A DNA stretch of 64,000 nucleotides from Shewanella psychrophila. Lineage in GTDB: Bacteria; Pseudomonadota; Gammaproteobacteria; Enterobacterales; Shewanellaceae. This document shows positions 35,790 through 44,487 of the stretch, in pieces. Position 1 is the stretch's first letter. Each line of letters begins with the position of its first letter. The notes beneath the pieces were generated by a model that had not been told where the DNA came from, searched no databases, and was given only the letters and a program-made list of their open reading frames with translations. A program made the position numbers and the translations under genes. The stretch covers positions 6,138,001 through 6,202,000 of the forward strand of contig NZ_CP014782.1 of assembly GCF_002005305.1 (NCBI RefSeq), written 5' to 3'.

Positions 35790-35882
35790 TGACTAGCATC
35801 CATTATTTTTCCACTATCTATCATTATGTTACCACTAAACCAACAAAATTTGAGAGGCTTGTTGGTATCAAATCTGTAGCAC

Positions 35883-37220
35883 TTAAAAGTTAATACGGAC
35901 CACTAAACCGGGCTCATTATCACCGAGCGTAACTTTTGCATTATGCCTGACGAGTATCGCTTTCACTAAAGATAGCCCCAGACCCGTGCCCTTATTATGT
36001 CGACTAGGATCTAGCCGCACTAAACGTTCGAATACTTTTTCTTTTGCCTCATTAGGAATTCCAGGGCCATTATCACGGATCAAGATCTCTTTACCCGTTT
36101 GCACTATCTCTATGGTCGCCCCTTCACCGGCATATTTGATCGCGTTATCCACCAGATTAAATAGTGCCTGAAACAGCAGATACTTATCTCCTGTCACTTT
36201 AATATCTTCACCTGTTGCAAGTAATAGCTTCTGTTGATTCAATTCGGCCATTGCCTCAGCCATCTCGAATAGGTCTTCACACATATCCTTGATACTCAGA
36301 TCCTGCAGTTCTAACGTCTGCTGTCCCTCTTCGATACGTGTCAGAGACAACATGGCATCGAATGTCGCCAAACAGTGATCTAGCTCTTCGGTCAAGATGG
36401 CGCAGGCTTCGGGTAACTCCTGGGAGGTCTTGTCAGGAAGCTGCTCCAGACCGATCCTAAGATGAGAAAGTGGTGTCCTGAGATCATGGGCAATATTATC
36501 CGTCGCCCCCCGCACTGCAGTCAGATTATTCTCCAGCGTATCGAGTACACCGTTAAATTTTCGCGCCAACATATCGAACTCATCCTGGCGCCAACTCACT
36601 GGTAGACGTGTTGAATACTCACCTTTCTCAATCAATCGACTCAGCCGATTGTATTGCACCAACCTACGTAAAATAGCCTTAGAAAACAGGTAACCTAACG
36701 CCAACGTCAGCACTATGGTCAACATCAAAGCCGTGATTGCTGCATTGACGAAGCGCTCAATGAGAGTCCCTAACTGATCGGTTCGGGTGGCGATCAATAC
36801 CGGTCCATAGCGAGTAACCACTAAACCGCCGGTCAAGATATGTAGTTTATCTGGACCGCCGGTCAGAATAGGAAATTCACGGGTCTGGGGCAGCAGGGGC
36901 ATATCATCGGGAATTAAACTTAACGCGCCTACGAGATCGAAGGAGTTACGCCATACCACCAAGGCGGTATTGGGATCGGCAGTCTTAACTTGAGTGCCGA
37001 AACTTCTGCGATCTAACGTCAACGCCATCTGCTGATAGCGGGCTTTTTCCGCCGCCAGATGCTGATCTGTTTGCAACTCCTGCTCATTCATTAATTGGCG
37101 GTACATGCCAAACAGCAAGGTACCGATAATCAATGTCACAAGCGCCGAAAAAATAATGGTAATGCGCCATGCACTGCTCTGGTATGGCTTAATGCCCTTC
37201 ACGGAGGCGATAGCCAGCAC
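35883..37220 (-). CDS. Sensor histidine kinase (PepSY-associated two-component system)
   Basis: A 445-residue membrane kinase. Two helices (about residues 19-40 and 165-185) flank a periplasmic sensor of about 125 residues; HAMP follows. The H-box is NIAHDLRTPLSHL (His about 245), the N-box NLVDNAIKYA, and the G-boxes DNGPGIP and GTGLGLSLVKA. It overlaps the response regulator gene by 32 bases. Start is one of two GTG codons (37220 or 37202); no ATG precedes the first helix. The gene order resembles qseBC with ygiW, but the kinase was not shown to be QseC. Confidence 0.9.
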   Translation of the reverse strand: MLAIASVKGIKPYQSSAWRITIIFSALVTLIIGTLLFGMYRQLMNEQELQTDQHLAAEKARYQQMALTLDRRSFGTQVKTADPNTALVVWRNSFDLVGALSLIPDDMPLLPQTREFPILTGGPDKLHILTGGLVVTRYGPVLIATRTDQLGTLIERFVNAAITALMLTIVLTLALGYLFSKAILRRLVQYNRLSRLIEKGEYSTRLPVSWRQDEFDMLARKFNGVLDTLENNLTAVRGATDNIAHDLRTPLSHLRIGLEQLPDKTSQELPEACAILTEELDHCLATFDAMLSLTRIEEGQQTLELQDLSIKDMCEDLFEMAEAMAELNQQKLLLATGEDIKVTGDKYLLFQALFNLVDNAIKYAGEGATIEIVQTGKEILIRDNGPGIPNEAKEKVFERLVRLDPSRHNKGTGLGLSLVKAILVRHNAKVTLGDNEPGLVVRINF

Positions 37221-37866
37221 CTCTAACGGTCTCGATCAATTCACCGAAACCCAGCTCTTCAAACTTACGTCTGAGCTTGGCGATATGAACATCGATAACA
37301 TTGGTACGAGGATCGAAGTGATAATCCCATACCGCTTCAAATAACAAAGTTCGGCTGATCACTTGGTTTGGGTGCTCCATCAAATACTTGAGTAACTGGA
37401 ACTCCTTAGGCTGTAACATAAGCTCGCTACCATCTAGCGTCACCTTACGGGTTAGTAGCTCCATCACCAGATTGCCCACCGATAATTCGGTCTCAGCAGG
37501 CTGGGATAAGCCTCTCTGCATTAATTTTTCGGCTCGTACCAATAATTCAGAGAAAGCAAATGGCTTAGTCATATAATCATCGCCGCCAGCACGTAAACCT
37601 TTGACTCTCTCATCCACATGGCTAAGAGCAGATAGGATTAACACGGGAGTCTGACTACCGGTAGCCCTTAAAGCGGCCAGTAACTTGAGTCCATCAAGCT
37701 GGGGCAACATACGATCCAAGATCAACAGGTCATACTTCATACTAGTTGCAAGCAGCAAACCCTGATGGCCATCACTAGCCGTTTCTATGTTGTGCCCCTG
37801 CTCAATAAATCCCTTAACCACATATTCGATTGTGGTTGTATCATCTTCAACGAGTAAAATTTTCAT
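37189..37866 (-). CDS. OmpR-family response regulator
   Basis: A 225-residue receiver plus winged-helix regulator. The phosphoacceptor is Asp51 in LLILDRMLP; the acidic pair EDD (7-9) and Lys in DDYMTKPF complete the active site. The C-terminal domain ends with TNVIDVHIAKLRRKFE and GAGYRLRE, typical of OmpR/PhoB. It starts nine bases after the PepSY gene stop and overlaps the kinase gene. Confidence 0.95.
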   Translation of the reverse strand: MKILLVEDDTTTIEYVVKGFIEQGHNIETASDGHQGLLLATSMKYDLLILDRMLPQLDGLKLLAALRATGSQTPVLILSALSHVDERVKGLRAGGDDYMTKPFAFSELLVRAEKLMQRGLSQPAETELSVGNLVMELLTRKVTLDGSELMLQPKEFQLLKYLMEHPNQVISRTLLFEAVWDYHFDPRTNVIDVHIAKLRRKFEELGFGELIETVRGAGYRLREGH

Positions 37867-37875
37867 GGTAATAAC

Positions 37876-38412
37876 TTAGTCCCATTTAAGCAGAGGTAGA
37901 GGGCGTAACGTCTTAATGTCAAAGGCCATCTTGCTCTTGCCATCGCCATTGATTAGTTTCAATTCCAGATAACTGATGCCAAGATCATGATCTAGTTGTG
38001 CTTCGAGTATAAATGCTTGCTTGTCTTTCATGGCCTTATCCACCAAGGTATAGAAAGTCAGTGATTTATCTTCCATCAGATTAACGGCGATGAGTTCATC
38101 GCGGTCGTCGGCTTCTAATGTTGACACTTGCTGAGTCACCAGTCGCCCGTCTTTAGCCCTGAATTCAAATTCGGTGACAGTCTCGGCGCTGGTATCTATC
38201 ATACTTAACTCATAGATCAACTCACCATTTTCAATATCTATCTCAAACTCAGAGATGATACCGGGATAATCTTTTTCAACTTGTAGTAAAAATGCCTGTG
38301 GAGTGAGGTTTCCCTCATCGGAAAGTAGTTCAAGAATCGATGTTTCGGCCCAAGCGGCTACCGAAAAACCTGATGATGAAATGAGCACTAAACCAACTAA
38401 CCAACGAGCCAT
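37876..38412 (-). CDS. PepSY-domain periplasmic protein
   Basis: A 178-residue exported protein with a signal peptide ending near VAAWAETS. A PepSY-like unit is visible: AFLLQVEKDYPGIISEFEID, then GELIYELSM and EFEFRAKDGRLV. A second repeat-like unit lies at 110-170. It precedes the regulator and kinase genes by nine bases, a common arrangement in Shewanella where PepSY proteins accompany a two-component system and may tune the kinase or be its target. Confidence 0.75.
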   Translation of the reverse strand: MARWLVGLVLISSSGFSVAAWAETSILELLSDEGNLTPQAFLLQVEKDYPGIISEFEIDIENGELIYELSMIDTSAETVTEFEFRAKDGRLVTQQVSTLEADDRDELIAVNLMEDKSLTFYTLVDKAMKDKQAFILEAQLDHDLGISYLELKLINGDGKSKMAFDIKTLRPLPLLKWD

Positions 38413-38603
38413 GGCTCCTCCAGTAAAATCTACGATGCCGCTATCTTATCGCATTAAACCAAGAACAGTTAATTCAATCTAACTCGTCGATGATTCACTT
38501 AGGAAATCTTGCTATCTGCTTCACACGTTGAAGCGGCTATGATTCTAAAAATAAACTTAATAAAAATGAACTCGACGTAAAATAACTGACCTGACACGAT
38601 CGG

Positions 38604-38954
38604 TTATTCCGCCACTAATTCTATGCTGTCAATCTCAATTTCAATCCCTTGCCATTCATCATCGACCTCGCCTCTCAAGGTGACAGTGGTGTCGCTAGAC
38701 ACTTCGATATCACGCCACAGGGCATTATCGATCTCAACTTCGACTTCACCAGAGTTATCACGAAACAGGTATTTCTCATCACCTAGGCTCTTTATTAGAT
38801 GACCCGTCAGTACTACAGGAGTGTCATCTTTAGCCTTACTGGCATCGGCGGCAGTTTTTGCTTGAGTGCTGCCACCTGGACCATTGTAAGCGGCAAATGC
38901 AGGTAGAGTGAGCACACAAGATAAAATAATGGAACCGGTGAATTTCTTATACAT
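38604..38954 (-). CDS. YgiW/YdeI-family OB-fold (BOF) stress protein
   Basis: A 116-residue periplasmic protein. The signal peptide ends TLPAFAA; the mature part contains YNGPGG, then VVLTGHLIKSLGDEKYLFRD, GEVEVEID, W and VTLRGEVD, the BOF (bacterial OB-fold) pattern. E. coli YgiW (VisP) lies next to qseBC and is induced by stress; the same adjacency to a two-component system appears here. RBS AGAGGAG precedes the ATG. Confidence 0.88.
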   Translation of the reverse strand: MYKKFTGSIILSCVLTLPAFAAYNGPGGSTQAKTAADASKAKDDTPVVLTGHLIKSLGDEKYLFRDNSGEVEVEIDNALWRDIEVSSDTTVTLRGEVDDEWQGIEIEIDSIELVAE

Positions 38955-39040
38955 GGCTTGCTCCTCTTCTAGTTAATGTCAATTCTAGACGAATGACTAT
39001 AAAACCCAGATGGAATCAAGATTAATGTTTGATCATAAAG

Positions 39041-40150
39041 CTAGGCAGGCTCTAAGATATGAATGAGTTCAGACTTGAGTGCCACGGTGGTTTCTACGCC
39101 TTTAGCCAGCTCAAGTTTCTGCGCAAGATAAAGAGGCACCTCGGCGTTGATCTGATGGCGAACTCCTCTCACACTGGCTATGACCCTAGCGCTCTCCCCC
39201 ATGGTCAACATAGACTCTATGGTGATATCCAACTTATTGAAACTCTTGCACAATCTGCCTTTCTTGATCGAATTGAACCTCACTCCCTGATTGGGTATGA
39301 CCCAGCGAACCTTAGTGCCAATATCCAGATGTTCGAAATAAGTACTGGCTATGAGATGCTCACCAAATTTAAGCCAAGTGATTTGCCGTTCTTCTTCCTG
39401 AGCTATCACACGAGCATCGAAGATATTACGTAACCCCATCTGCTTGGCCACGGCTTCGTTATGAGGACGAACTAATACATCATGAGGCCTACCTTGCTGC
39501 AGCATTTTTCCCTGGCTGATAAGGATCATTTTATCCGCCAATAACAGAGCTTCGTTGAGATCGTGGGTCACCATGATAACTGGAATAGCCAGCTGCTCTT
39601 TCAGTCTGGCTAGCTCTAAATAGAGACGTTCGCGGGTTTCCCTATCGACTGCAGAGAAAGGCTCATCGAGTAATAGTACCGAAGGTTCACGAGCCAAAGC
39701 CCTGGCCAGTGCGACTCTCTGACGCTGCCCTCCCGAGAGGTTTGCCGGCAAACGATCCGGCAAACCATGTAAATTCACCCGTTCGAGCCATTCTTTAGCT
39801 CTGCTCTTACGTTCCGACTTGGGAATATGGTCCAATGCGGCCACCACATTTTCCATTGCAGTTAGATTAGGGAACAGACCAAAATGTTGGGGAACATAGC
39901 CTAAATGACGTTGTTGGGGTGATAAGCTTAGCTTTTTATCGCTGTCGTACCAGACTTGGTCTCCATAATGTATCTCACCCGATTCAGGCTGATTAAGACC
40001 GGCAATCATACGCAGCAAGGTGGATTTACCACCGCCGGAAGGACCGACAACCGCTAAGACCTCACCTGCTTTACAGGTAAATTCGGCATCTAGCTTGATA
40101 TGTTTCTCTTGTTTTATCAGACAGTAAAGATCAGCTATGTCTTGAGCCAT
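39041..40150 (-). CDS. modC: Molybdate ABC transporter ATP-binding protein
   Basis: A 369-residue ATPase of the molybdate importer. Walker A is VVGPSGGGKSTLL, the signature LSGGQRQRVALARAL, and Walker B VLLLDEPFSAVD with the H-loop MVTHD. The C-terminal 120 residues form a regulatory TOBE/MOP domain. Length is normal. It overlaps modB by 20 bases and is the last gene of the modABC set; no terminator hairpin was seen after it. Confidence 0.95.
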   Translation of the reverse strand: MAQDIADLYCLIKQEKHIKLDAEFTCKAGEVLAVVGPSGGGKSTLLRMIAGLNQPESGEIHYGDQVWYDSDKKLSLSPQQRHLGYVPQHFGLFPNLTAMENVVAALDHIPKSERKSRAKEWLERVNLHGLPDRLPANLSGGQRQRVALARALAREPSVLLLDEPFSAVDRETRERLYLELARLKEQLAIPVIMVTHDLNEALLLADKMILISQGKMLQQGRPHDVLVRPHNEAVAKQMGLRNIFDARVIAQEEERQITWLKFGEHLIASTYFEHLDIGTKVRWVIPNQGVRFNSIKKGRLCKSFNKLDITIESMLTMGESARVIASVRGVRHQINAEVPLYLAQKLELAKGVETTVALKSELIHILEPA

Positions 40151-40811
40151 ATGCTCTCCCTAACCTTCTTGACATGCTGGTCGTCAGCGCAAGTACTGTG
40201 ATGGCAAATAACAGCAGTACTAAGGACATCTGGCCGGCACTGGCAAAGTCGAATGCCTGCACACTATCATAAATTGAAATAGCCACAGTCTTTGTCTCTC
40301 CTGCAATATTACCGCCCATCATCAAGACCACACCAAATTCTCCCAACACGTGGGAGAAACACAGAACCAGAGCGGTTAATACTCCAGGCCAAACCAGAGG
40401 CAGTTCAATTTTGAAGAGTATTTTTAAAGGACTCATGCCACAACAAGCCGCAGCATCGCGAACCTCTTGGGGGACAGACTCGAAAGCACGTTGGATCGGC
40501 TGAATGGCGAAGGGAATATTGACTATGATCGAGGCAACCACCAGACCGGAGAAGTGAAATACCAGTTGCTGACCTAAAACCTGCTCCAGAAAGCGCCCAA
40601 GCCAGGACTGGCTACCCAAGCCCACCAGCAGGTAATAACCTATCACGGTCGGTGGCAACACCAGGGGCACCATGATCAAGGCCTCGACCCAAGATTTACC
40701 GGTGAAGTGATGATAAGCCAAAAAGCGACTTGCCAAGATAGCAAAGGGGATCAAGATGATAACGGTAACGCTGCTAAGCTTTATCGATAACCACAGGGCT
40801 TCCCAATCCAT
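40131..40811 (-). CDS. modB: Molybdate ABC transporter permease
   Basis: A 226-residue inner-membrane permease with five to six helices and the binding-protein-dependent transport EAA-type loop AACCGMSPLKILFKIELPLV. The block MVPLVLPPTVIGYYLLVGLG is typical of ModB. It lies three bases after modA and overlaps modC. Confidence 0.95.
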   Translation of the reverse strand: MDWEALWLSIKLSSVTVIILIPFAILASRFLAYHHFTGKSWVEALIMVPLVLPPTVIGYYLLVGLGSQSWLGRFLEQVLGQQLVFHFSGLVVASIIVNIPFAIQPIQRAFESVPQEVRDAAACCGMSPLKILFKIELPLVWPGVLTALVLCFSHVLGEFGVVLMMGGNIAGETKTVAISIYDSVQAFDFASAGQMSLVLLLFAITVLALTTSMSRRLGRAYGSRHS

Positions 40812-40814
40812 AGA

Positions 40815-41678
40815 CTAGTTACCTGTTTCTGGTTGAGACAGCTCAGGTTTAACCAGCTTAGATTTAACTAATGCAGGCTTAACAGTCTCAGATTGATCCG
40901 GTTCAGGCAAACCGAAACCAAAGTCACTAAATACCTGACGGGCACTGTCAGACTGAAGATACTGATAAAATACTTTAGCGGTTTCTCCTGCCTTACTGGT
41001 CAAAATCATCCGTTGAGTAAGGGGAGTGTGTAGCGCTTCGGGGATCACTTTATAATGCCCCATGGCCTGAAACTGCGGGGCGATAGCTAGGGATAAGGCG
41101 ATAAGCCCCCCTTGAGTTGAACCACTCACGGCAAACTGAGCCGCTTGGGAGACATTCTCTCCGTAGATAAGCTTAGGCTTAAGGCTATCCCATAATCCTA
41201 ATCCCTGAAGAACTTCTCGGGCACGCTCGCCGTAGGGAGCATGATCTGGGTTTGCGATCGCAAATCTCTGCAACTTGCCGGCTTTAAGTAAGGATTTTAA
41301 TCCCTCCAATTCAGGGTCGAGTTCCAGTGGGGAATATTTAGGTGCAGCAATCGCCAGTCGACCCACCGCATAGAGGGTACCTTCACCTAAGCTTGCATCA
41401 TACTTCTGTAGCTGATGAATATACTTCTCATCGGCAGAAAGGAATAACTGAAAAGGGGCACCGTGTCTGATCTGGGCAACGAAATTCCCCGAAGAACCAT
41501 AGGAGATATTCACCTTACGGCCCGTATCTTGAGTAAACTGGCTAGCGATCTCATCGAGGGCAAACTTGATATTCGATGCCGCCGCAATCGCCGGAACATC
41601 GTCACTCCTAGCCGGTACAGATACCAGGCTAGACACTAACACCACACATACCGATACTAGCTTAAACCAGTGCTTCAT
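40815..41678 (-). CDS. modA: Molybdate-binding periplasmic protein
   Basis: A 287-residue solute-binding protein with signal peptide MKHWFKLVSVCVVLVSSLVS. Anion-contact motifs are AAASNIKFALDEIA, YGSSGNFVAQIRHGAPFQLF and GENVSQAAQFAVSG. Length exceeds E. coli ModA (257) because of a C-terminal tail with repeated VKPAL / VKSKL / VKPEL / SQPE units. That tail is likely disordered. It is the first of modABC, 66 bases downstream of moaE. Confidence 0.95.
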   Translation of the reverse strand: MKHWFKLVSVCVVLVSSLVSVPARSDDVPAIAAASNIKFALDEIASQFTQDTGRKVNISYGSSGNFVAQIRHGAPFQLFLSADEKYIHQLQKYDASLGEGTLYAVGRLAIAAPKYSPLELDPELEGLKSLLKAGKLQRFAIANPDHAPYGERAREVLQGLGLWDSLKPKLIYGENVSQAAQFAVSGSTQGGLIALSLAIAPQFQAMGHYKVIPEALHTPLTQRMILTSKAGETAKVFYQYLQSDSARQVFSDFGFGLPEPDQSETVKPALVKSKLVKPELSQPETGN

Positions 41679-41744
41679 CGCTTTTCCCTTACGTTACTTA
41701 AATTGACTACAAGTGAGGGCCAAATTTATTCTTTATCCCTTAAG

Positions 41745-42212
41745 TTACTCTTTTACCCACATTTTGGCGGCTTGCTCATCGGCATCTTTTGCCTCTACCC
41801 AGTTTGCGCCTTTATCCCCCGCCTCAAGTTTCCAAAATGGCGCCTTAGTCTTGAGAAAATCGATAAGGAATTCACAGGCGGCGAATGCCGCTTTTCTGTG
41901 AGCGCTAGTCACACCGATAAAGACTATCTGTTCACCCAAGGCCATAGTGCCGACGCGATGGATAATGGTGACATTATTTAAAGGCCAACGCTCTCTAGCC
42001 TCAACAGCGATTTGATTTAGTACGGCTTCGGTCATGCCAGGATAGTGCTCTAAGGTCAGGTCGGTCACAACACTGCCATCGTTAAAGTCGCGCACTTTAC
42101 CGACGAAGGTCACTACGGCACCATCGCTGTTATCACCTGCGATCAGTGCATACTCACTGGGCACACTAAAATCTTCGGTCTGGACTCTGACAGCATTTAA
42201 CTCAGTAGCCAT
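41745..42212 (-). CDS. moaE: Molybdopterin synthase large subunit
   Basis: A 155-residue catalytic subunit that inserts dithiolene sulfurs into precursor Z (cPMP) together with MoaD. Family motifs are GAVVTFVGKVRDFNDG, LEHYPGMTE, IIHRVGTMALGEQIVFIGV and the catalytic lysine region KTKAPFWKLE. It is separated from moaD by a single base. Confidence 0.97.
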   Translation of the reverse strand: MATELNAVRVQTEDFSVPSEYALIAGDNSDGAVVTFVGKVRDFNDGSVVTDLTLEHYPGMTEAVLNQIAVEARERWPLNNVTIIHRVGTMALGEQIVFIGVTSAHRKAAFAACEFLIDFLKTKAPFWKLEAGDKGANWVEAKDADEQAAKMWVKE

Positions 42213-42213
42213 A

Positions 42214-42465
42214 TTAACCTCCAGTCACAGGAGGGAAGAAAGCAACTTCATCGCCGTCTTCAACTGGTGTATCCCAACTACTAATAGTCTGGTTAACCGC
42301 GACTAATAACTTATCTGCGGCTAATACTTTACCCCATTTATCATCTTTTGCGGCAAGTTGTGCACGCAAGTCTTCGGCAGTCACGGTGGACTCACTGGCT
42401 TCAACGGCAAGTGCACTCTGGCCTAATAGCTCACGAACCTGAGCAAAAAAAAGTACGTTTATCAT
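42214..42465 (-). CDS. moaD: Molybdopterin synthase sulfur-carrier subunit
   Basis: An 83-residue ubiquitin-fold protein ending in PPVTGG; the terminal Gly-Gly is the site adenylated by MoeB and thiocarboxylated. It sits between moaC (28 bases upstream) and moaE. Length is typical (81 in E. coli). Confidence 0.96.
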   Translation of the reverse strand: MINVLFFAQVRELLGQSALAVEASESTVTAEDLRAQLAAKDDKWGKVLAADKLLVAVNQTISSWDTPVEDGDEVAFFPPVTGG

Positions 42466-42493
42466 CTTTATCTACCTTCAGAAACAGGGCTAT

Positions 42494-42970
42494 TTAAACC
42501 TTAAAATGACCAGACTTACCGCCACGTTTTTCTAGCAGACGAGTCTGGGATATCACCATATCTTTCTGTACAGCCTTGCACATATCATAAATGGTCAGAG
42601 CCGCCACAGATGCTGCCGTTAAGGCCTCCATCTCGACACCGGTTTTACCCGATAGCTTACAAAGGCTAGTGATACGTACACGGTTAAATTCAGGTTGAGC
42701 TTCAAGTTCAACTTCAACCTTGGTCAACATCAGCGGATGGCAAAGAGGAATAAGATCCGATGTCTTCTTCGCCGCCTGAATCCCAGCAATACGTGCAGTG
42801 GCGAATACATCACCCTTGTGGTGACTACCACTCATGATCATCTCAAGAGTCTCAGGCATCATCTCTATGAAAGCCTCGGCTCTCGCTTCTCTTTCTGTGA
42901 CAGTTTTATCAGTCACATCAACCATATGGGCATTGCCATCGGCATTGATATGGGTAAATTCACTACTCAT
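42494..42970 (-). CDS. moaC: Cyclic pyranopterin monophosphate synthase
   Basis: A 158-residue enzyme completing cPMP formation after MoaA. The motifs HINADGNAHMVDVTDKTVTE, KKTSDLIPLCHPL and GVEMEALTAASVAALTIYDM are the MoaC signature, with the catalytic Lys and Asp in KAVQKD. Length matches E. coli (161). A 189-base spacer with a long inverted repeat separates it from moaA. Confidence 0.97.
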   Translation of the reverse strand: MSSEFTHINADGNAHMVDVTDKTVTEREARAEAFIEMMPETLEMIMSGSHHKGDVFATARIAGIQAAKKTSDLIPLCHPLMLTKVEVELEAQPEFNRVRITSLCKLSGKTGVEMEALTAASVAALTIYDMCKAVQKDMVISQTRLLEKRGGKSGHFKV

Positions 42971-43095
42971 TAGATTTAACCTTAAATTTATTCAGCAATT
43001 ACTTTTCACACGTATCGCAGAGTTACAAACTCCATGCCTTGCATATGACACTTGTGTGGTAATCACTTAAAATGAATGTAGAAATTATATCTGAG

Positions 43096-43147
43096 GCCTG
43101 ATGCAAAGTATTATCGGTCAAATACCCAGATAATACTCTAATCAGGC
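43096..43147 (-). repeat. Long imperfect palindrome between moaA and moaC
   Basis: Outer arms GCCTGAT / ATCAGGC (43096-43102 and 43141-43147) and inner arms AGTATTATC / GATAATACT (43107-43115 and 43129-43137), with GGT/ACC inside. It lies 13 bases after the moaA stop. No U tract follows, so it may be an mRNA-stabilising or attenuating structure. Confidence 0.6.
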
Positions 43148-43159
43148 TGCAACAGAGGA

Positions 43160-44140
43160 TTAACCACCTATGGAGGCTAAGTGTTGAGTCACACCGGTAA
43201 TGCCATCATGAAGGAAATGAGTTTCCTTCTTTGCGGCTAGCTGACCGTGGAGTCGCTCGACCAGTTCAGTCCTTTGATCTTGATGTTGCAACAGATCTCT
43301 AAGATCCACACCATTTTCGGTAAACAGGCATAAGTGCAACTTACCTTTTGCCGACACTCTTAAGCGATTACAGCTGGCGCAGAAGTGCTTATCGTAAGGC
43401 ATAATCAAGCCTATACGTCCCTTATGGTCGTCACGACTGAAATTTTGCGCGGGACCGTCATCCGCTGCTGGTGTATCTAAGCTCCAGCCATCTTCAACCA
43501 ACTTGGCTCTGATATCGGATCCAGCAAGATGATGTGCCTTGAAATAGTCATGGCCTAAACCTGTCTCCATCAATTCGATGAAACGCAGATCGATGGGCGT
43601 GTTTTTAATCCAATGCAGGAACCTTGGCAGATCTTTATCATTTAGTCCCTTGAGTAATACCGCATTGATTTTTACTCGCTCAAAGCCAGCTTCGAGAGCA
43701 GCGTCGACACCTCGCATCACCTCATCAAACTTATTTTGACCCGTGATCTGATAAAACATGCGGGGATCCAAACTGTCTATCGACACATTGATACGTCTTA
43801 AACCGGCGTCATACCACTCTTTGGCATTCTTTTCTAAACGATAGCCATTGGTTGTCGTTGCGATTGTCTTTATCTTGTCGTTATCGGCAACCACACGAAT
43901 GATATCGGTGAAGTCTTTACGCATGGTGGGCTCACCGCCTGTGATGCGGATTTTCTGGGTGCCGACTTCAGAGAATGCGCCGATCAGGTTTTCAATTTCA
44001 TTGAGTCCAAGAAACTGAGCACGACCATCGGGGCGGTAGCCATCGGGGAGGCAGTATGTACATTTGAAATTGCAAACGTCGGTCACCGACATCCGCAAAT
44101 AGTGAAACCTTCGACCAAATTTGTCTTGTAGTTGAGACAT
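43160..44140 (-). CDS. moaA: GTP 3',8-cyclase (radical SAM)
   Basis: A 326-residue radical SAM enzyme producing 3',8-cyclo-7,8-dihydroGTP, the first step of molybdopterin synthesis. The N-terminal cluster is CNFKCTYC; the C-terminal cluster lies in FCASCNRLR and LHLCLF. GEPTMRKDF and TTNGYRL are standard, and it ends in GG, as needed for function. ATG 44140 is chosen because AAAGG lies five bases upstream. That start codon lies inside a possible hairpin governed by the upstream riboswitch. An earlier in-frame GTG exists at 44146. Confidence 0.97.
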   Translation of the reverse strand: MSQLQDKFGRRFHYLRMSVTDVCNFKCTYCLPDGYRPDGRAQFLGLNEIENLIGAFSEVGTQKIRITGGEPTMRKDFTDIIRVVADNDKIKTIATTTNGYRLEKNAKEWYDAGLRRINVSIDSLDPRMFYQITGQNKFDEVMRGVDAALEAGFERVKINAVLLKGLNDKDLPRFLHWIKNTPIDLRFIELMETGLGHDYFKAHHLAGSDIRAKLVEDGWSLDTPAADDGPAQNFSRDDHKGRIGLIMPYDKHFCASCNRLRVSAKGKLHLCLFTENGVDLRDLLQHQDQRTELVERLHGQLAAKKETHFLHDGITGVTQHLASIGG

Positions 44141-44163
44141 GATCACCTTTCCAAGTTAGGGGA

Positions 44164-44265
44164 GGTGTGATCATTTCTTTTCACACCCCGGTGGCGTTAT
44201 TGCCACGGCTTAGCGCCCGTATCTGATGACGTAGGACAAGAAGCTCGGAGAACCGTCAGTGAATA
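44164..44265 (-). ncRNA. Moco-type riboswitch leader of moaA
   Basis: The minus-strand leader contains CTCCGAG, a CGGGCGCTAAGCC segment and the hairpin GTGGC-aataac-GCCAC followed by CGGGGTG. This resembles the molybdenum-cofactor RNA motif found before moaA in gammaproteobacteria. The 3' side forms GGTGTGA / TCACACC (44187-44181 with 44170-44164). Part of that arm can instead pair with the start codon region. I recalled the motif rather than searched it. Confidence 0.72.
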
Positions 44266-44487
44266 ATTATAGGCTTTTTTGCCTTCATTCCCTAGTTTTA
44301 AAAGTGCATTACTTGTGCAGGATCAATCGAGCGTTAACAATCTGTGACAGTGCTCACACCTCTTTTTGAATTCAAGTAGACTTAAATCACTGTTTATTCT
44401 CTGTGCCATTACATAAATTTAATGTAAGGTGGAGTTAACGATTAAAACACCCGTTTAACGGGGAAAAGTGACCTAAGAGGTGAAGTG

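Noticed and set aside
35883..37866. QseBC two-component system
   Set aside because: Adjacency to a ygiW-like gene is suggestive, but the PepSY partner and generic sensor domain do not allow that name from sequence alone.
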